From: Cuneatibacter caecimuris
GTDB lineage: Bacteria; Bacillota; Clostridia; Lachnospirales; Lachnospiraceae
Reading direction: 5' to 3'
Assembly: GCF_004216775.1 (NCBI RefSeq)
Contig: NZ_SGXF01000001.1
Span: 856,828-920,827, forward strand
DNA: 64,000 bases
Below the pieces are notes generated by a model, which was not told the origin of the DNA, made no database searches, and saw nothing but the letters and a program-made list of their open reading frames with translations. The position numbers and the translations under genes were made by a program. Shown piece after piece: positions 8,900 through 17,164 of this stretch (its first letter is position 1; each line of letters opens with the position of its first letter).

Positions 8900-10267
8900 T
8901 TATTTTCTGTCCTTCATCTCCACATACTGCCGGGTTTCCAGCACGTTCTTGTACGCCGGACGGATGATCTTCCCATCGTTCACCAGTTCTTCAATCCGGT
9001 GCGCGCACCAGCCGCTGATCCTGGCGATGGCGAAGATGGGGGTATACAGTTCCATCGGAAGATCCAGCATCTGATATACAAAGCCGCTGTAAAAGTCTAC
9101 ATTTGCGCTGACGCCCTTATAGATCTTACGCTGCCTGGAAATCAGGTCCGCCGCGATTTCCGCTACATCACAGTACAGATGATATTCTTCTTCGCAGCCC
9201 TTCTCCTGGCTCAGCCGTTCTGTAAAGCGCTTCAGAACCCGGGCCCGGGGATCGGACAGAGAATATACCGCATGGCCCATGCCATAGATCAGGCCGCTGC
9301 GGTCAAAGCCCTGTTTGTTCAGCAGGCCATCCAGATAATTCCGCAGGGCGTCCTTATCTTTCCAGTCATGCACATGATCCTTCAGATCCGCCATCATCTT
9401 CATTACACGGATATTGGCGCCGCCGTGGCGGGGTCCTTTCAGAGAGCCCAGAGATGCGACAATTGAAGAATATGTATCAGTGCCGGTAGAGGTCACCACA
9501 TGAGTGGTGAATGTAGAGTTATTGCCGCCGCCGTGTTCCGCGTGGAGCACCAGGGCAAGATCCAGCAGCTTCGCTTCCAGAGGCGTATATTTCTCGTCTC
9601 TGCGAAGCATTTTTAAAATATTTTCCGCAGTGGATAATTTAGGGTCAGGATTATGGATAATCAGACTGTCATCGTTCCAGTAATGCTGATACGCGCGGTA
9701 TCCGTATACCGCCAGCATGGGGAACTGGGCGATCAGCTGCAGAGACTGGCGCAGCACATTGGGGACGGAGATATCGTCCGGGTTGTCGTCGTAGGCATAG
9801 AGCATCAGCACGCTGCGGGCCAGCGTATTCATCATGTCCTTGCTGGCTTTCTTCATAATAATATCACGGACAAAATTAGGCGGCAGCGAACGGTAATAGC
9901 CCAGGACATCACAGAAATTATTCAGCTCATTCTGCGTGGGCAGCTCCCCAAAAAGGAGCAGGTAGGTCACTTCTTCAAAGCCATTATGCGCACCGGCAGG
10001 AAAACCTTTTACGATGTCCTCCACATCATAGCCCCGGTAAAAGAGCTGGCCGTCGCAGGGAACAGTTTTGCCGTCCACCACATTATAGGCATGCACATCT
10101 GCAATTTCGGTCAGACCCGCCAATACGCCCTTACCATTAATATCGCGAAGTCCCCGTTTTACATCCAGCTTTGCATAAAGCTCAGGATCGATCTTCCCGT
10201 TCCTTCTGCAGAGCTCTGTCATTTCCAGGATTTCCGGCGTGATCTTAGAATAAATGTTTTCTCCCAT
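8900..10267 (-). CDS. gltA: citrate synthase
   Basis: 455 residues from ATG 10267, which has GAGGA seven bases upstream; a TTG two codons earlier is less likely. Condenses acetyl-CoA and oxaloacetate. Catalytic segments are visible: LHAEHGGGNNSTFTTHVV (about residues 265-282), GMGHAVYSLSDPRARVLK (about 350-367) and ANVDFYSGFVYQML (about 410-423), containing the two histidines and the aspartate. In fermentative Clostridia the enzyme usually feeds 2-oxoglutarate and glutamate synthesis through a partial TCA branch. No aconitase or isocitrate dehydrogenase gene adjoins it. A TATAAT box lies upstream near 10350, but the -35 is weak. Confidence 0.95.
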   Translation of the reverse strand: MGENIYSKITPEILEMTELCRRNGKIDPELYAKLDVKRGLRDINGKGVLAGLTEIADVHAYNVVDGKTVPCDGQLFYRGYDVEDIVKGFPAGAHNGFEEVTYLLLFGELPTQNELNNFCDVLGYYRSLPPNFVRDIIMKKASKDMMNTLARSVLMLYAYDDNPDDISVPNVLRQSLQLIAQFPMLAVYGYRAYQHYWNDDSLIIHNPDPKLSTAENILKMLRRDEKYTPLEAKLLDLALVLHAEHGGGNNSTFTTHVVTSTGTDTYSSIVASLGSLKGPRHGGANIRVMKMMADLKDHVHDWKDKDALRNYLDGLLNKQGFDRSGLIYGMGHAVYSLSDPRARVLKRFTERLSQEKGCEEEYHLYCDVAEIAADLISRQRKIYKGVSANVDFYSGFVYQMLDLPMELYTPIFAIARISGWCAHRIEELVNDGKIIRPAYKNVLETRQYVEMKDRK

Positions 10268-10391
10268 CGGCAAGTCCTCACTTTCTTATTTTATTTTCAC
10301 TCCAGCGAGCTGGAGCATGCAGGCATAAAAATGATATAATTATTTATTATACCACATTTTTCTTACGATTTGTTGACAGTCTATGAAAAAG

Positions 10392-11468
10392 TTATAAATT
10401 TTCTGTTAAATTATTCCAGGGCTGGGGTGTGCTTGCCACTGTTTTCCCTGTCTTTACCGCTTCATTCAGCAGTGCGGTCAGATAGGCGTCCTCCATGGCG
10501 TCCGCCAGAGGATACAGCTCCTCCCCTGTCTCGAGATAATAATCCATGGATTCCATCAGACAGGCCACAGCTGTTTCATCCTCTGTCAGCAGGCCGATGG
10601 GATAGGGATTTTCATATACCGCCCTACCTCCGAACAGAACCCGGTGCACGCCTTTTTTATCCTCAGCCCGTTCGCAGAGGATGGATTCCTGATGGGGATG
10701 GCTATCTTCTTCCAGATAAGAAATCATCTGGTCGTCGATTTCTCCCCGGGTCCCCTGCACGTTCAGATGGCGGGAACGGATAAAGGAATGGTACTGAACG
10801 CCGGAAAAATCATAAAACGCAGTTTTTCCGTCTTCAAACTCCAATTCCGCCCGCACTCTTTCCTGGGTCTTCTGTTCTCCGTGCAGGATCATCCCATCCC
10901 GGCTGTCCGTTTCCGCCACTGGGTAGCGGTACGCTCTGGCTGTAATTTTCACCGGGCAGTGCCCGTTATTTAAAAACTTGCGGATTATGCTGAATGCATG
11001 GTATTCATGAAGAGCAGAAATATTTACATTCCAGATATCCCCGAGAATCCCGCTTCTGGATATTCTGATCCTGGCCGCATAAGAGGGATACAGGAAATAC
11101 TGCTCCGCCACCTGCAGCTTTCCGCCTTTTTGACAGACCAGATCCCAGAGAATGCGCAGCTCCTCAGGGTCATCTGAAGGCGGCGTTTCCGCGAGAACCG
11201 CAAATCCTCTTTCCAAAAGTTCCCTGCACACCTGATAATTAGCGGCTCTGTTTACGGCCGCCACAACAAAATCCGGTTTTTCTGCCAGCAGAACTTCCTG
11301 ATCCTCCTCAGTTCTGATCCCATACTGTTCCTGCATCTCCTCCGCCCTCTCCCGCCGGCGCACCGCCATTCCCAGCAGCTCAAAGCGCTCTGGAAGAGCC
11401 TTGGCGATTCTGATATAGAAACATGCTCTCCATCCCGAACCAATAATCGCAAAACGCAATTTCCTCAT
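10392..11468 (-). CDS. Gfo/Idh/MocA-family NAD(P)-dependent oxidoreductase
   Basis: 358 residues from ATG 11468, preceded by a GGGAGG ribosome site; the open frame extends upstream to 11612 without support. The N-terminus MRKLRFAIIGSGWRACFYIRIAKAL is the Rossmann nucleotide-binding segment (G-x-G-x-x-x), and AETPPSDDPEEL near residue 95 sits where the family has its E-K-P motif. The lysine of that motif is replaced by threonine, which is unusual for a catalytically active dehydrogenase. Substrate cannot be predicted from the context. Confidence 0.8.
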   Translation of the reverse strand: MRKLRFAIIGSGWRACFYIRIAKALPERFELLGMAVRRRERAEEMQEQYGIRTEEDQEVLLAEKPDFVVAAVNRAANYQVCRELLERGFAVLAETPPSDDPEELRILWDLVCQKGGKLQVAEQYFLYPSYAARIRISRSGILGDIWNVNISALHEYHAFSIIRKFLNNGHCPVKITARAYRYPVAETDSRDGMILHGEQKTQERVRAELEFEDGKTAFYDFSGVQYHSFIRSRHLNVQGTRGEIDDQMISYLEEDSHPHQESILCERAEDKKGVHRVLFGGRAVYENPYPIGLLTEDETAVACLMESMDYYLETGEELYPLADAMEDAYLTALLNEAVKTGKTVASTPQPWNNLTENL

Positions 11469-11589
11469 ATAATCCGCCTCCCGTCCTTTTCCCAAAAATT
11501 TTTCATTCGGCGGACTCCTTCCGCCAGGCCGTATTATAATAAGAATACCATATTTTTCATTATTTTGCACGTTTTTTCTGTAATCCGGG

Positions 11590-11618
11590 TTGACTGGAAG
11601 ACAATTTCGCAATACTAT
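11590..11618 (+). promoter_or_regulatory. promoter for the AI-2E transporter gene
   Basis: TTGACT (11590-11595), 17 nt, TACTAT (11613-11618). The start codon at 11647 follows about 22 nt after the expected transcript start. Confidence 0.6.
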
Positions 11619-11646
11619 AGAGGTATCATGTTTGAGGAGGCATCAG

Positions 11647-12954
11647 ATGTTCCGCAAAAAATATAAGAATTATTTTAATTGGGGTTTTACTGCATTTCTG
11701 GTTATCATCGCATGCATTACCTTTTTCTTCGTATTATTTTATATTCCCGACATCATGGGATTCCTGGGCCGGGTCCTGAAGCTTCTGACCCCGATTCTGT
11801 GGGGACTGGCTCTGGCCTATCTGCTTACCCCCATTGTCAAGCGTGTGGAAAAGATCGGATGCCGGCTGTTTGACGGAAAAGTAAAAAATAAGCGGCGGCT
11901 TCTGATGGCCTCCCGCTGGGCAGGCATTCTGATCTCCCTCGGCCTGCTGGTGGCCTGCGTAGCTTTGCTGCTTTCCATGATTCTTCCTGAAATCGGAGCC
12001 AGCATTGCGAAGCTGTATAAAAGCCTGCCGGATTACGCCGCCAACACGGAAACCTGGATTTCCCAGTTCCTGGAGGACAATCCTGACATGCAGTCTCTGG
12101 TGATGGATATGATCAATAAAATCAGCACCGGACTGCAGGAGAATCTGGGTAATTTTATGCAGGGGGACCTGCTCAAGGAGCTTAATTCTCTTATCTCCAA
12201 TCTTACCACCGGCGTGATTGATTTCTTTAAGGAGCTTCTGAATCTGGTGGTAGGCCTCATCGTCTCCACTTATGTGATGAGTAGCCGCGAAGTGTTCTGC
12301 GGCCAGGCCAAAAAACTGTTATATGCCCTGATCAAGCCCCGTTACGCCAATACTGTGCTGGATGTGGTGCGCCATACCAACGGGATTTTCGGAGGTTTCA
12401 TTACCGGAAAACTTCTGGATTCCCTGATCATCGGCATTCTCTGTTTCATTATTATTTCCATACTGAAAATGCCCTATATCATGCTGATCAGCGTTGTGGT
12501 AGGCGTCACCAATATCATTCCGTTTTTCGGGCCGTTTATCGGCGGGATTCCCTGTACGCTTCTTGTTTTTATGGTGGATCCGAAGCAGGGCATCATTTTC
12601 GGACTGGTTATTCTGGCAATTCAGCAGTTAGACGGAAACATTATCGGCCCCAAGATACTGGGAAATTCCACCGGTCTTTCAGCATTCTGGGTAGTATTCG
12701 CCATCCTGCTTGGCGGAGGGCTGTTCGGGTTCCTGGGCATGGTCTTCGGCGTCCCCAGTTTTGCGGTAATTTACTATCTGGTAAAGCGGACCGCGGAATA
12801 CCTGCTGCGCAAAAGAAATCTGCCGGTAAACACCGATATTTACCATGAAGCCGTTGCTCTGCAGGGCTTCCCGGAAGATGACGGGGAAAATCCGCCGGAG
12901 CCTGAGGATATGCAAACCAAATCTGAGGAGGATATACATGAAGAAGTTCAGTAA
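11647..12954 (+). CDS. AI-2E family transporter (PerM-like membrane protein)
   Basis: 435 residues from ATG 11647, with GAGGAGG upstream; the reading frame open from 11590 overlaps the promoter and is not used. Seven to eight hydrophobic segments are visible, including two near the N-terminus, and a C-terminal block containing the family motif GVTNIIPFFGPFIGGIP (about residue 300) and the QQLDGNIIGPKILG segment (about 340). Homologues export autoinducer-2 or act in ion exchange; the substrate here is not known. The tail is acidic. The next gene starts inside its 3' end. Confidence 0.85.
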   Translation: MFRKKYKNYFNWGFTAFLVIIACITFFFVLFYIPDIMGFLGRVLKLLTPILWGLALAYLLTPIVKRVEKIGCRLFDGKVKNKRRLLMASRWAGILISLGLLVACVALLLSMILPEIGASIAKLYKSLPDYAANTETWISQFLEDNPDMQSLVMDMINKISTGLQENLGNFMQGDLLKELNSLISNLTTGVIDFFKELLNLVVGLIVSTYVMSSREVFCGQAKKLLYALIKPRYANTVLDVVRHTNGIFGGFITGKLLDSLIIGILCFIIISILKMPYIMLISVVVGVTNIIPFFGPFIGGIPCTLLVFMVDPKQGIIFGLVILAIQQLDGNIIGPKILGNSTGLSAFWVVFAILLGGGLFGFLGMVFGVPSFAVIYYLVKRTAEYLLRKRNLPVNTDIYHEAVALQGFPEDDGENPPEPEDMQTKSEEDIHEEVQ

Positions 12955-13252
12955 GTTACAGAAGATTATGCTGGGGCTCTCCCTCATTCTGATGACAGTA
13001 TGCGGCGCGGTCACCAGCATCATCAACGTGGAAGGCCGGCAGGAGCATATCGGCCTGACAATCTTCGGGCTGGTCATGTTTTTCGTATTTTTTATCTGCG
13101 CGAAATATCCGGCAAATGTCTGGCAGATGTCTGAAAAACAGCGAATGCGTTACAAAACGCCAAAGGAAGCAGAGGACAATTACCGCCGGGTGATGGTGAC
13201 CATGGATGTGGGAGCCGCAGTTTTTATCAGCATTCTCATGCTTCTGCGGTGA
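12938..13252 (+). CDS. small membrane protein of unknown function
   Basis: 104 residues from ATG 12938, preceded by GAGGAGGATATAC and overlapping the transporter stop by 17 nt, so translation is probably coupled. Hydrophobic stretches at about residues 8-27, 38-55 and 86-103 suggest three membrane passes, with a basic, polar loop WQMSEKQRMRYKTPKEAEDNYRR between the second and third. I do not recognise a family. The overlap suggests a job linked to the AI-2E family protein. Confidence 0.65.
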   Translation: MKKFSKLQKIMLGLSLILMTVCGAVTSIINVEGRQEHIGLTIFGLVMFFVFFICAKYPANVWQMSEKQRMRYKTPKEAEDNYRRVMVTMDVGAAVFISILMLLR

Positions 13253-13268
13253 AATTCCCGTTCCCGCC

Positions 13269-13297
13269 TTGACAAACCTTCTGGAATTTATTATACT
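13269..13297 (+). promoter_or_regulatory. promoter of the Lsa-like ABC-F leader
   Basis: TTGACA (13269-13274), 17 nt, TATACT (13292-13297). Expected transcript start is near 13304, some 380 nt upstream of the ABC-F start codon, leaving room for the leader described next. Confidence 0.8.
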
Positions 13298-13326
13298 GAC
13301 CTTATCAAATGACAGGAGGCAGATAC

Positions 13327-13350
13327 ATGTTTACAGTTTCTTGCAAATAA
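13327..13350 (+). CDS. putative 7-residue leader peptide MFTVSCK
   Basis: ATG 13327 to TAA 13350, preceded by an AGGAGG ribosome site at 13314-13319 with ideal spacing. It lies between a strong promoter and a pair of mutually exclusive hairpins upstream of a ribosome-protection ABC-F gene, the arrangement of antibiotic-sensing leaders in which a stalled ribosome alters RNA folding. The peptide sequence itself is not one I recognise as a known stalling motif. Confidence 0.55.
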   Translation: MFTVSCK

Positions 13351-13364
13351 TCAATTACATGATG

Positions 13365-13404
13365 AGGCGTGAATACAGATTGATCTGTATTGGTTTTTGC
13401 GCCT
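13365..13404 (+). promoter_or_regulatory. first leader hairpin; its right arm can act as antiterminator
   Basis: A perfect stem AATACAGAT (13372-13380) with ATCTGTATT (13383-13391), inside an outer stem AGGCG/CGCCT (13365-13369 with 13400-13404). The right-arm segment CTGTATT (13385-13391) is also exactly complementary to AATACAG (13452-13458) in the terminator below. Either this hairpin or an antiterminator can therefore form. A further small hairpin CTGTTT/AAACAG lies at 13403-13419. Confidence 0.65.
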
Positions 13405-13449
13405 GTTTGCAGGAAACAGCTGATATCCGCTTTGATTAAAGTAAAGAGA

Positions 13450-13480
13450 GGAATACAGGGCTTCCCTGTGTTCCTTTTTT
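13450..13480 (+). terminator. intrinsic terminator (attenuator) upstream of the Lsa-like gene
   Basis: An 11-bp stem (13450-13460 with 13464-13474, one G-T pair), 3-nt loop, then six T at 13475-13480. No protein gene ends just upstream, so it should act on the leader transcript and cut expression of the ABC-F gene unless the antiterminator forms. Confidence 0.75.
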
Positions 13481-13602
13481 GTTTCATAAGAAACTTCGTT
13501 CCCTATGAAACAAAATCCTCCGGTGGATGCGCACTGCGCGCTAAGGAAATATGGCCGCTAAAGCGACCGCTCTTCGGCGCGAGAGTCCGGCGAGCCGGGC
13601 TC
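13481..13602 (-). repeat. dispersed palindromic repeat, copy B (reverse orientation)
   Basis: Begins with GTTTCATA and TATGAAAC arms (13481-13508) and continues through the reverse complement of the blocks in copies A and D, ending with a GAGCCCGGCTC-like terminal hairpin. The right-arm palindrome of the family is best kept here and in copy D. It lies within the 5' leader of the ABC-F transcript. Together with the promoter, leader and attenuator it accounts for most of the 13253-13685 gap; a short GAACCCA/TGGGTTC hairpin lies at about 13622-13649. Confidence 0.75.
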
Positions 13603-13685
13603 TTTGTTGATTCACAGAAAAGAACCCAGCATAAAATTCAAATGGGTTCCTGCAGGCAGGCGCTTCTGAAAAAGGAGGTCTGAGA

Positions 13686-15182
13686 ATGAGCACAATTACA
13701 ATACAAAATTTATCTTTCACCTATGAAGGCAGTTATGACCCTGTTTTTGAACAGGTATCCCTTCAGCTGGATACAACGTGGAAGCTGGGGCTGATCGGGC
13801 GCAACGGGCGGGGGAAAACCACTCTGCTGAATCTCCTGCTGGGAAAATATGAATATCAGGGGAACATATCATCTCCCGTCCCTTTTGATTATTTTCCCTT
13901 TCCGGTTCCGGAGCGCACAGGAAGCAGGACTGCCTGGGATATTCTGGAAGCAGCGGTCCCTGACTGTGAACTGTGGCAGGTATGCAGGGAACTGGACGCC
14001 CTGCAGATGGACGCCGCTCTGCTCTGGCAGCCCTATGAAACCCTCAGCTTTGGGGAACGGACCCGAGTGATGCTGGCTGTCCTTTTTTCCCGGGACAATC
14101 ATTTTTTGCTCATCGACGAGCCCACAAACCATCTGGATGAGCCCGCCAGAAAGCTGCTGGGTCAATATCTCCGCCGCAAAAAAGGCTTTATCCTGGTTTC
14201 CCACGACCGTCGCCTGCTGGATGACTGTACCGATCATATCCTTGCTATCAACCGGGCAGGAATCACGCTGGAGAAGGGAAATTTCAGCACCTGGCAGGAG
14301 AACAAGCAGCGGCAGGATTCCTTTGAGCTGGCTCAGAACCTGCGTCTGCGCAAAGAAATCAGCCGGCTCACTTCCGCTGCCCGCCAGTCCGCGTCATGGG
14401 CCGGCAGTTCAGAAAAAAATAAAATCGGCTATGCCAGCCACCATGACAAGGCGGACAGCCCTTCCCGGGATTATGTGGGAGAGCAGAGCCGCAGGATGGA
14501 ACAACGGCGTAAGAATCTGGAACGCCGGCGGCAGAAAGCTCTGGAAGAAAAATCTGCTTTGCTGAAAAACCTTGAAACAGCAGAACCGCTGAAGCTTTTT
14601 CCCGAAAAGTACCACAAAGAGGTGCTTTTAGAGGCCAAAGACCTGCAGATTTCCTTCGGCCCCCGCCCCCTTTTCCCTCCCCTCAATTTCAGGCTGAAAC
14701 AGGGGGAGCGCCTGGTCCTCCGGGGAAGCAACGGCAGCGGGAAAAGCAGCCTGCTGAAGCTGTTCTTGGGAGATTCTGTCCCGTATACTGGATTATATTC
14801 TTCTGGCAGCGGCCTGAAGATCTCATACCTCTCCCAGGATACCTCTTTTTTAAAAGGGAGCCTGGCGGACCTGGCGCTGGCCAGGGGGCTGAATCTCACC
14901 CTTTTGCTGGCTTTGCTGCGCAAGCTGGACCTGGAACGCCCTCAATTTGAAAAACCTCTGGAAGCCTTCAGCGCCGGACAGAAGAAAAAAGTTCTGATCG
15001 CCGCCAGCCTGTGTGAGCAGGCCCATCTGTATCTATGGGACGAACCCCTGAACTATATCGATCTGTTTTCAAGGATCCAGCTGGAGGAGGTGCTGCTCTC
15101 CAGCCGCCCCACCATGGTTCTGGTGGAGCATGACAGAGCTTTCACGGATCAGGTTGGAACCAGCTTCCTGGACCTGGGCTGA
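13686..15182 (+). CDS. Lsa-like ABC-F ribosomal protection protein
   Basis: 498 residues, the same length as Lsa(A), with two ATP-binding domains and no membrane segments. First domain: LGLIGRNGRGKTT, LSFGERTRV signature, LLIDEPTNHLD. Second domain: LRGSNGSGKSS, FSAGQKKKV, LYLWDEPLNYID, VLVEHDRAF. A basic interdomain linker (about residues 210-300) would reach the peptidyl-transferase centre. Lsa-type proteins displace lincosamides, streptogramin A and pleuromutilins from the ribosome. The resemblance to Lsa is recognised by eye (TWKLGLIGRNGRGKTTLL and GLN-to-linker layout), so the resistance range is inference. A leader with attenuator precedes it, and inverted copies of the dispersed repeat flank it. 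Confidence 0.85.
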   Translation: MSTITIQNLSFTYEGSYDPVFEQVSLQLDTTWKLGLIGRNGRGKTTLLNLLLGKYEYQGNISSPVPFDYFPFPVPERTGSRTAWDILEAAVPDCELWQVCRELDALQMDAALLWQPYETLSFGERTRVMLAVLFSRDNHFLLIDEPTNHLDEPARKLLGQYLRRKKGFILVSHDRRLLDDCTDHILAINRAGITLEKGNFSTWQENKQRQDSFELAQNLRLRKEISRLTSAARQSASWAGSSEKNKIGYASHHDKADSPSRDYVGEQSRRMEQRRKNLERRRQKALEEKSALLKNLETAEPLKLFPEKYHKEVLLEAKDLQISFGPRPLFPPLNFRLKQGERLVLRGSNGSGKSSLLKLFLGDSVPYTGLYSSGSGLKISYLSQDTSFLKGSLADLALARGLNLTLLLALLRKLDLERPQFEKPLEAFSAGQKKKVLIAASLCEQAHLYLWDEPLNYIDLFSRIQLEEVLLSSRPTMVLVEHDRAFTDQVGTSFLDLG

Positions 15183-15195
15183 ACGGTCAGGGAAG

Positions 15196-15274
15196 CAGCC
15201 TGCGGCGTGATTCCCTACGCCGCAGTGCGATCCACCGGTGGGTTTTGTTGTACCGGGAAAGCAGTTTCCTATGA
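15196..15274 (+). repeat. dispersed palindromic repeat, copy C (short form)
   Basis: Arms CTGCGGCGT and ACGCCGCAG are kept, but the inner GTCGC/GCGAC hairpin is lost, leaving GATTCCCT between them. The tail GCGATCCACCGGTGGGTTTTGTTG matches the other copies. It starts 14 nt after the ABC-F stop codon, in the opposite orientation to copy B. Confidence 0.75.
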
Positions 15275-15286
15275 AAAAATAAAATA

Positions 15287-15340
15287 AAAAAAGTCGGGAC
15301 AGTCCCACAGAAATAAATTTTCCAGTGTGATCTGTCCCGA
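15287..15340 (-). terminator. intrinsic terminator of the hisS-aspS operon
   Basis: On the minus strand TCGGGACAG (15332-15340) pairs with CTGTCCCGA (15294-15302) across a 29-nt loop and is followed by a T-rich run from 15293 downward. It lies 25 nt beyond the aspS stop. Confidence 0.7.
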
Positions 15341-15364
15341 TGAATACCCTCTTTTCAGCTGATT

Positions 15365-17155
15365 TTAATTTTCCTGTTCCACAATATGAAGCGCCAGCTC
15401 ATCCAGCTGTTTTTCATCCACCACGTTTGGCGCGTCCGTCATCAGGCAGGAGGCGTCCTTCACTTTGGGGAACGCGATTACATCCCTGATGCTGTCCATC
15501 TTAGCCATCAGCATGACCAGACGGTCCAGCCCATAAGCCAGCCCCGCGTGAGGAGGAACGCCGTATTGAAATGCGTTCAGCAGGAAACCGAAACGCTCAT
15601 AGGCTGCTTCTTTTGTAAATCCCAGCGCCTCAAACATTCTTTCCTGCACATCTTCCTGGAAAATACGGACGCTTCCTCCGCCGATTTCAGTGCCGTTCAG
15701 GGTGATATCGTAAGCCTTGGCCCGCACTTTTCCCGGATCCGTTTCCAGGAGGGGAAGATCTTCCTCCATGGGCATGGTAAAGGGATGGTGCATTGCCACA
15801 TAGCGGTTCTCTTCTTCTGAATACTCAAACTGGGGAAATTCTGTAATCCACAGGAATTTATACACATTCTTGTCCAGCAGGCCCAGCTGTTTCGCCAGCT
15901 CCAGCCGAAGGCCGCCCAACACATCCCATACCAGCTTGGTCTTGTCCGCGGCGAACAGCAGCAGGTCTCCCGGCCGTCCTTCCATCTTTTCCACAAGAGC
16001 CTTCAACTGATCTTCTGTCATAAATTTAGCAAAGGAAGACTTCAGGCTTCCGTCTTCCTGAACCGCCAGATATGCCAGGCCCTTTGCTCCGTAACCCTTA
16101 GCAAAGTCCACCAGAGCGTCAATTTTCTTTCTGGGCATAGCTCCCTGACCTTTTGCATTAATACCGCGAACCGTGCCGCCTGCCTCCAGCGCGCCAGTAA
16201 ATACGCCGAAACCGCAGCCCTTTACTTCCTCGGAAACATCCACCAGCTCCATGCCGAATCTGGTATCCGGCTTATCGGAACCGTAACGGTTCATAGCTTC
16301 CGCCCAGGTCATGCGGGGAATGGGAAGAGGCACTTCCACGCCGATCACTTCCCGGAACAGCTTTGCCAGAAGCCTTTCGTTTACATCAATTACATCGTCC
16401 ACGTCCACAAAAGACAGTTCCATATCGATCTGCGTGAATTCCGGCTGGCGGTCCGCTCTCAGATCCTCGTCCCGGAAACATCTTGCCAGCTGGAAGTAAC
16501 GGTCAAATCCGGAACACATCAGCAGCTGCTTGAACAGCTGGGGAGACTGGGGCAGCGCGTAGAAATTGCCGGGATGCACCCGGCTGGGCACCAGGTAATC
16601 TCTCGCCCCTTCCGGCGTGCTCTTGGTCAGCATGGGCGTCTCAATCTCCAGAAAACCCTCCTGGCTGAGGAAATCGCGGACCACCTGGCAGGCCTTGCTG
16701 CGCATCAGAATGTTCTTCTGCAGCTCCGGACGGCGCAGATCCAGATAGCGGTATTTCAGTCGCAGCTCATCCTTGGTATTGATGCCGTCTTCCACCGGAA
16801 AAGGCGGAGTCTGGGCTTCTGACAGAATCCTCAGCTCAGTGGCCCGGATCTCGATATCCCCGGTTTTCAGGTTGGGATTGGTCGCGCCGGAACGCTTTTC
16901 CACGCCCCCCACCACTGCAATTACAAATTCACTTCTCAATGTGCCGGCCTTTTCAAAGCCCGCTGCTCCAATATCATTTTCATCAAACACAATCTGCAGG
17001 AGTCCGCTGCGGTCCCTCAGATCCACAAAAATCAGGCTGCCCAGATTCCGGCGCTTCTGCACCCATCCCATCACAGTCACCTGCTGCCCTATATTTCCAT
17101 TGGATATCTCCGTACATCTGTGGGTCCTGCGCAGACCCTTCATTGATTCTGCCAT
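15365..17155 (-). CDS. aspS: aspartate--tRNA ligase
   Basis: 596 residues, the usual bacterial length. An N-terminal OB-fold anticodon domain (GQQVTVMGWVQKRRNLGSLIFVDLRD) is followed by class II motif 2 (FDRYFQLARCFRDEDLRADRQPEFTQIDME, near 215-245), the GAD insertion domain (about 280-420) and motif 3 (GLAYGLDRLVMLMA, near 550). It charges tRNA-Asp; whether it also mischarges tRNA-Asn cannot be judged here. It follows hisS by 9 nt. Confidence 0.96.
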   Translation of the reverse strand: MAESMKGLRRTHRCTEISNGNIGQQVTVMGWVQKRRNLGSLIFVDLRDRSGLLQIVFDENDIGAAGFEKAGTLRSEFVIAVVGGVEKRSGATNPNLKTGDIEIRATELRILSEAQTPPFPVEDGINTKDELRLKYRYLDLRRPELQKNILMRSKACQVVRDFLSQEGFLEIETPMLTKSTPEGARDYLVPSRVHPGNFYALPQSPQLFKQLLMCSGFDRYFQLARCFRDEDLRADRQPEFTQIDMELSFVDVDDVIDVNERLLAKLFREVIGVEVPLPIPRMTWAEAMNRYGSDKPDTRFGMELVDVSEEVKGCGFGVFTGALEAGGTVRGINAKGQGAMPRKKIDALVDFAKGYGAKGLAYLAVQEDGSLKSSFAKFMTEDQLKALVEKMEGRPGDLLLFAADKTKLVWDVLGGLRLELAKQLGLLDKNVYKFLWITEFPQFEYSEEENRYVAMHHPFTMPMEEDLPLLETDPGKVRAKAYDITLNGTEIGGGSVRIFQEDVQERMFEALGFTKEAAYERFGFLLNAFQYGVPPHAGLAYGLDRLVMLMAKMDSIRDVIAFPKVKDASCLMTDAPNVVDEKQLDELALHIVEQEN

Positions 17156-17164
17156 CTCTGCCTC

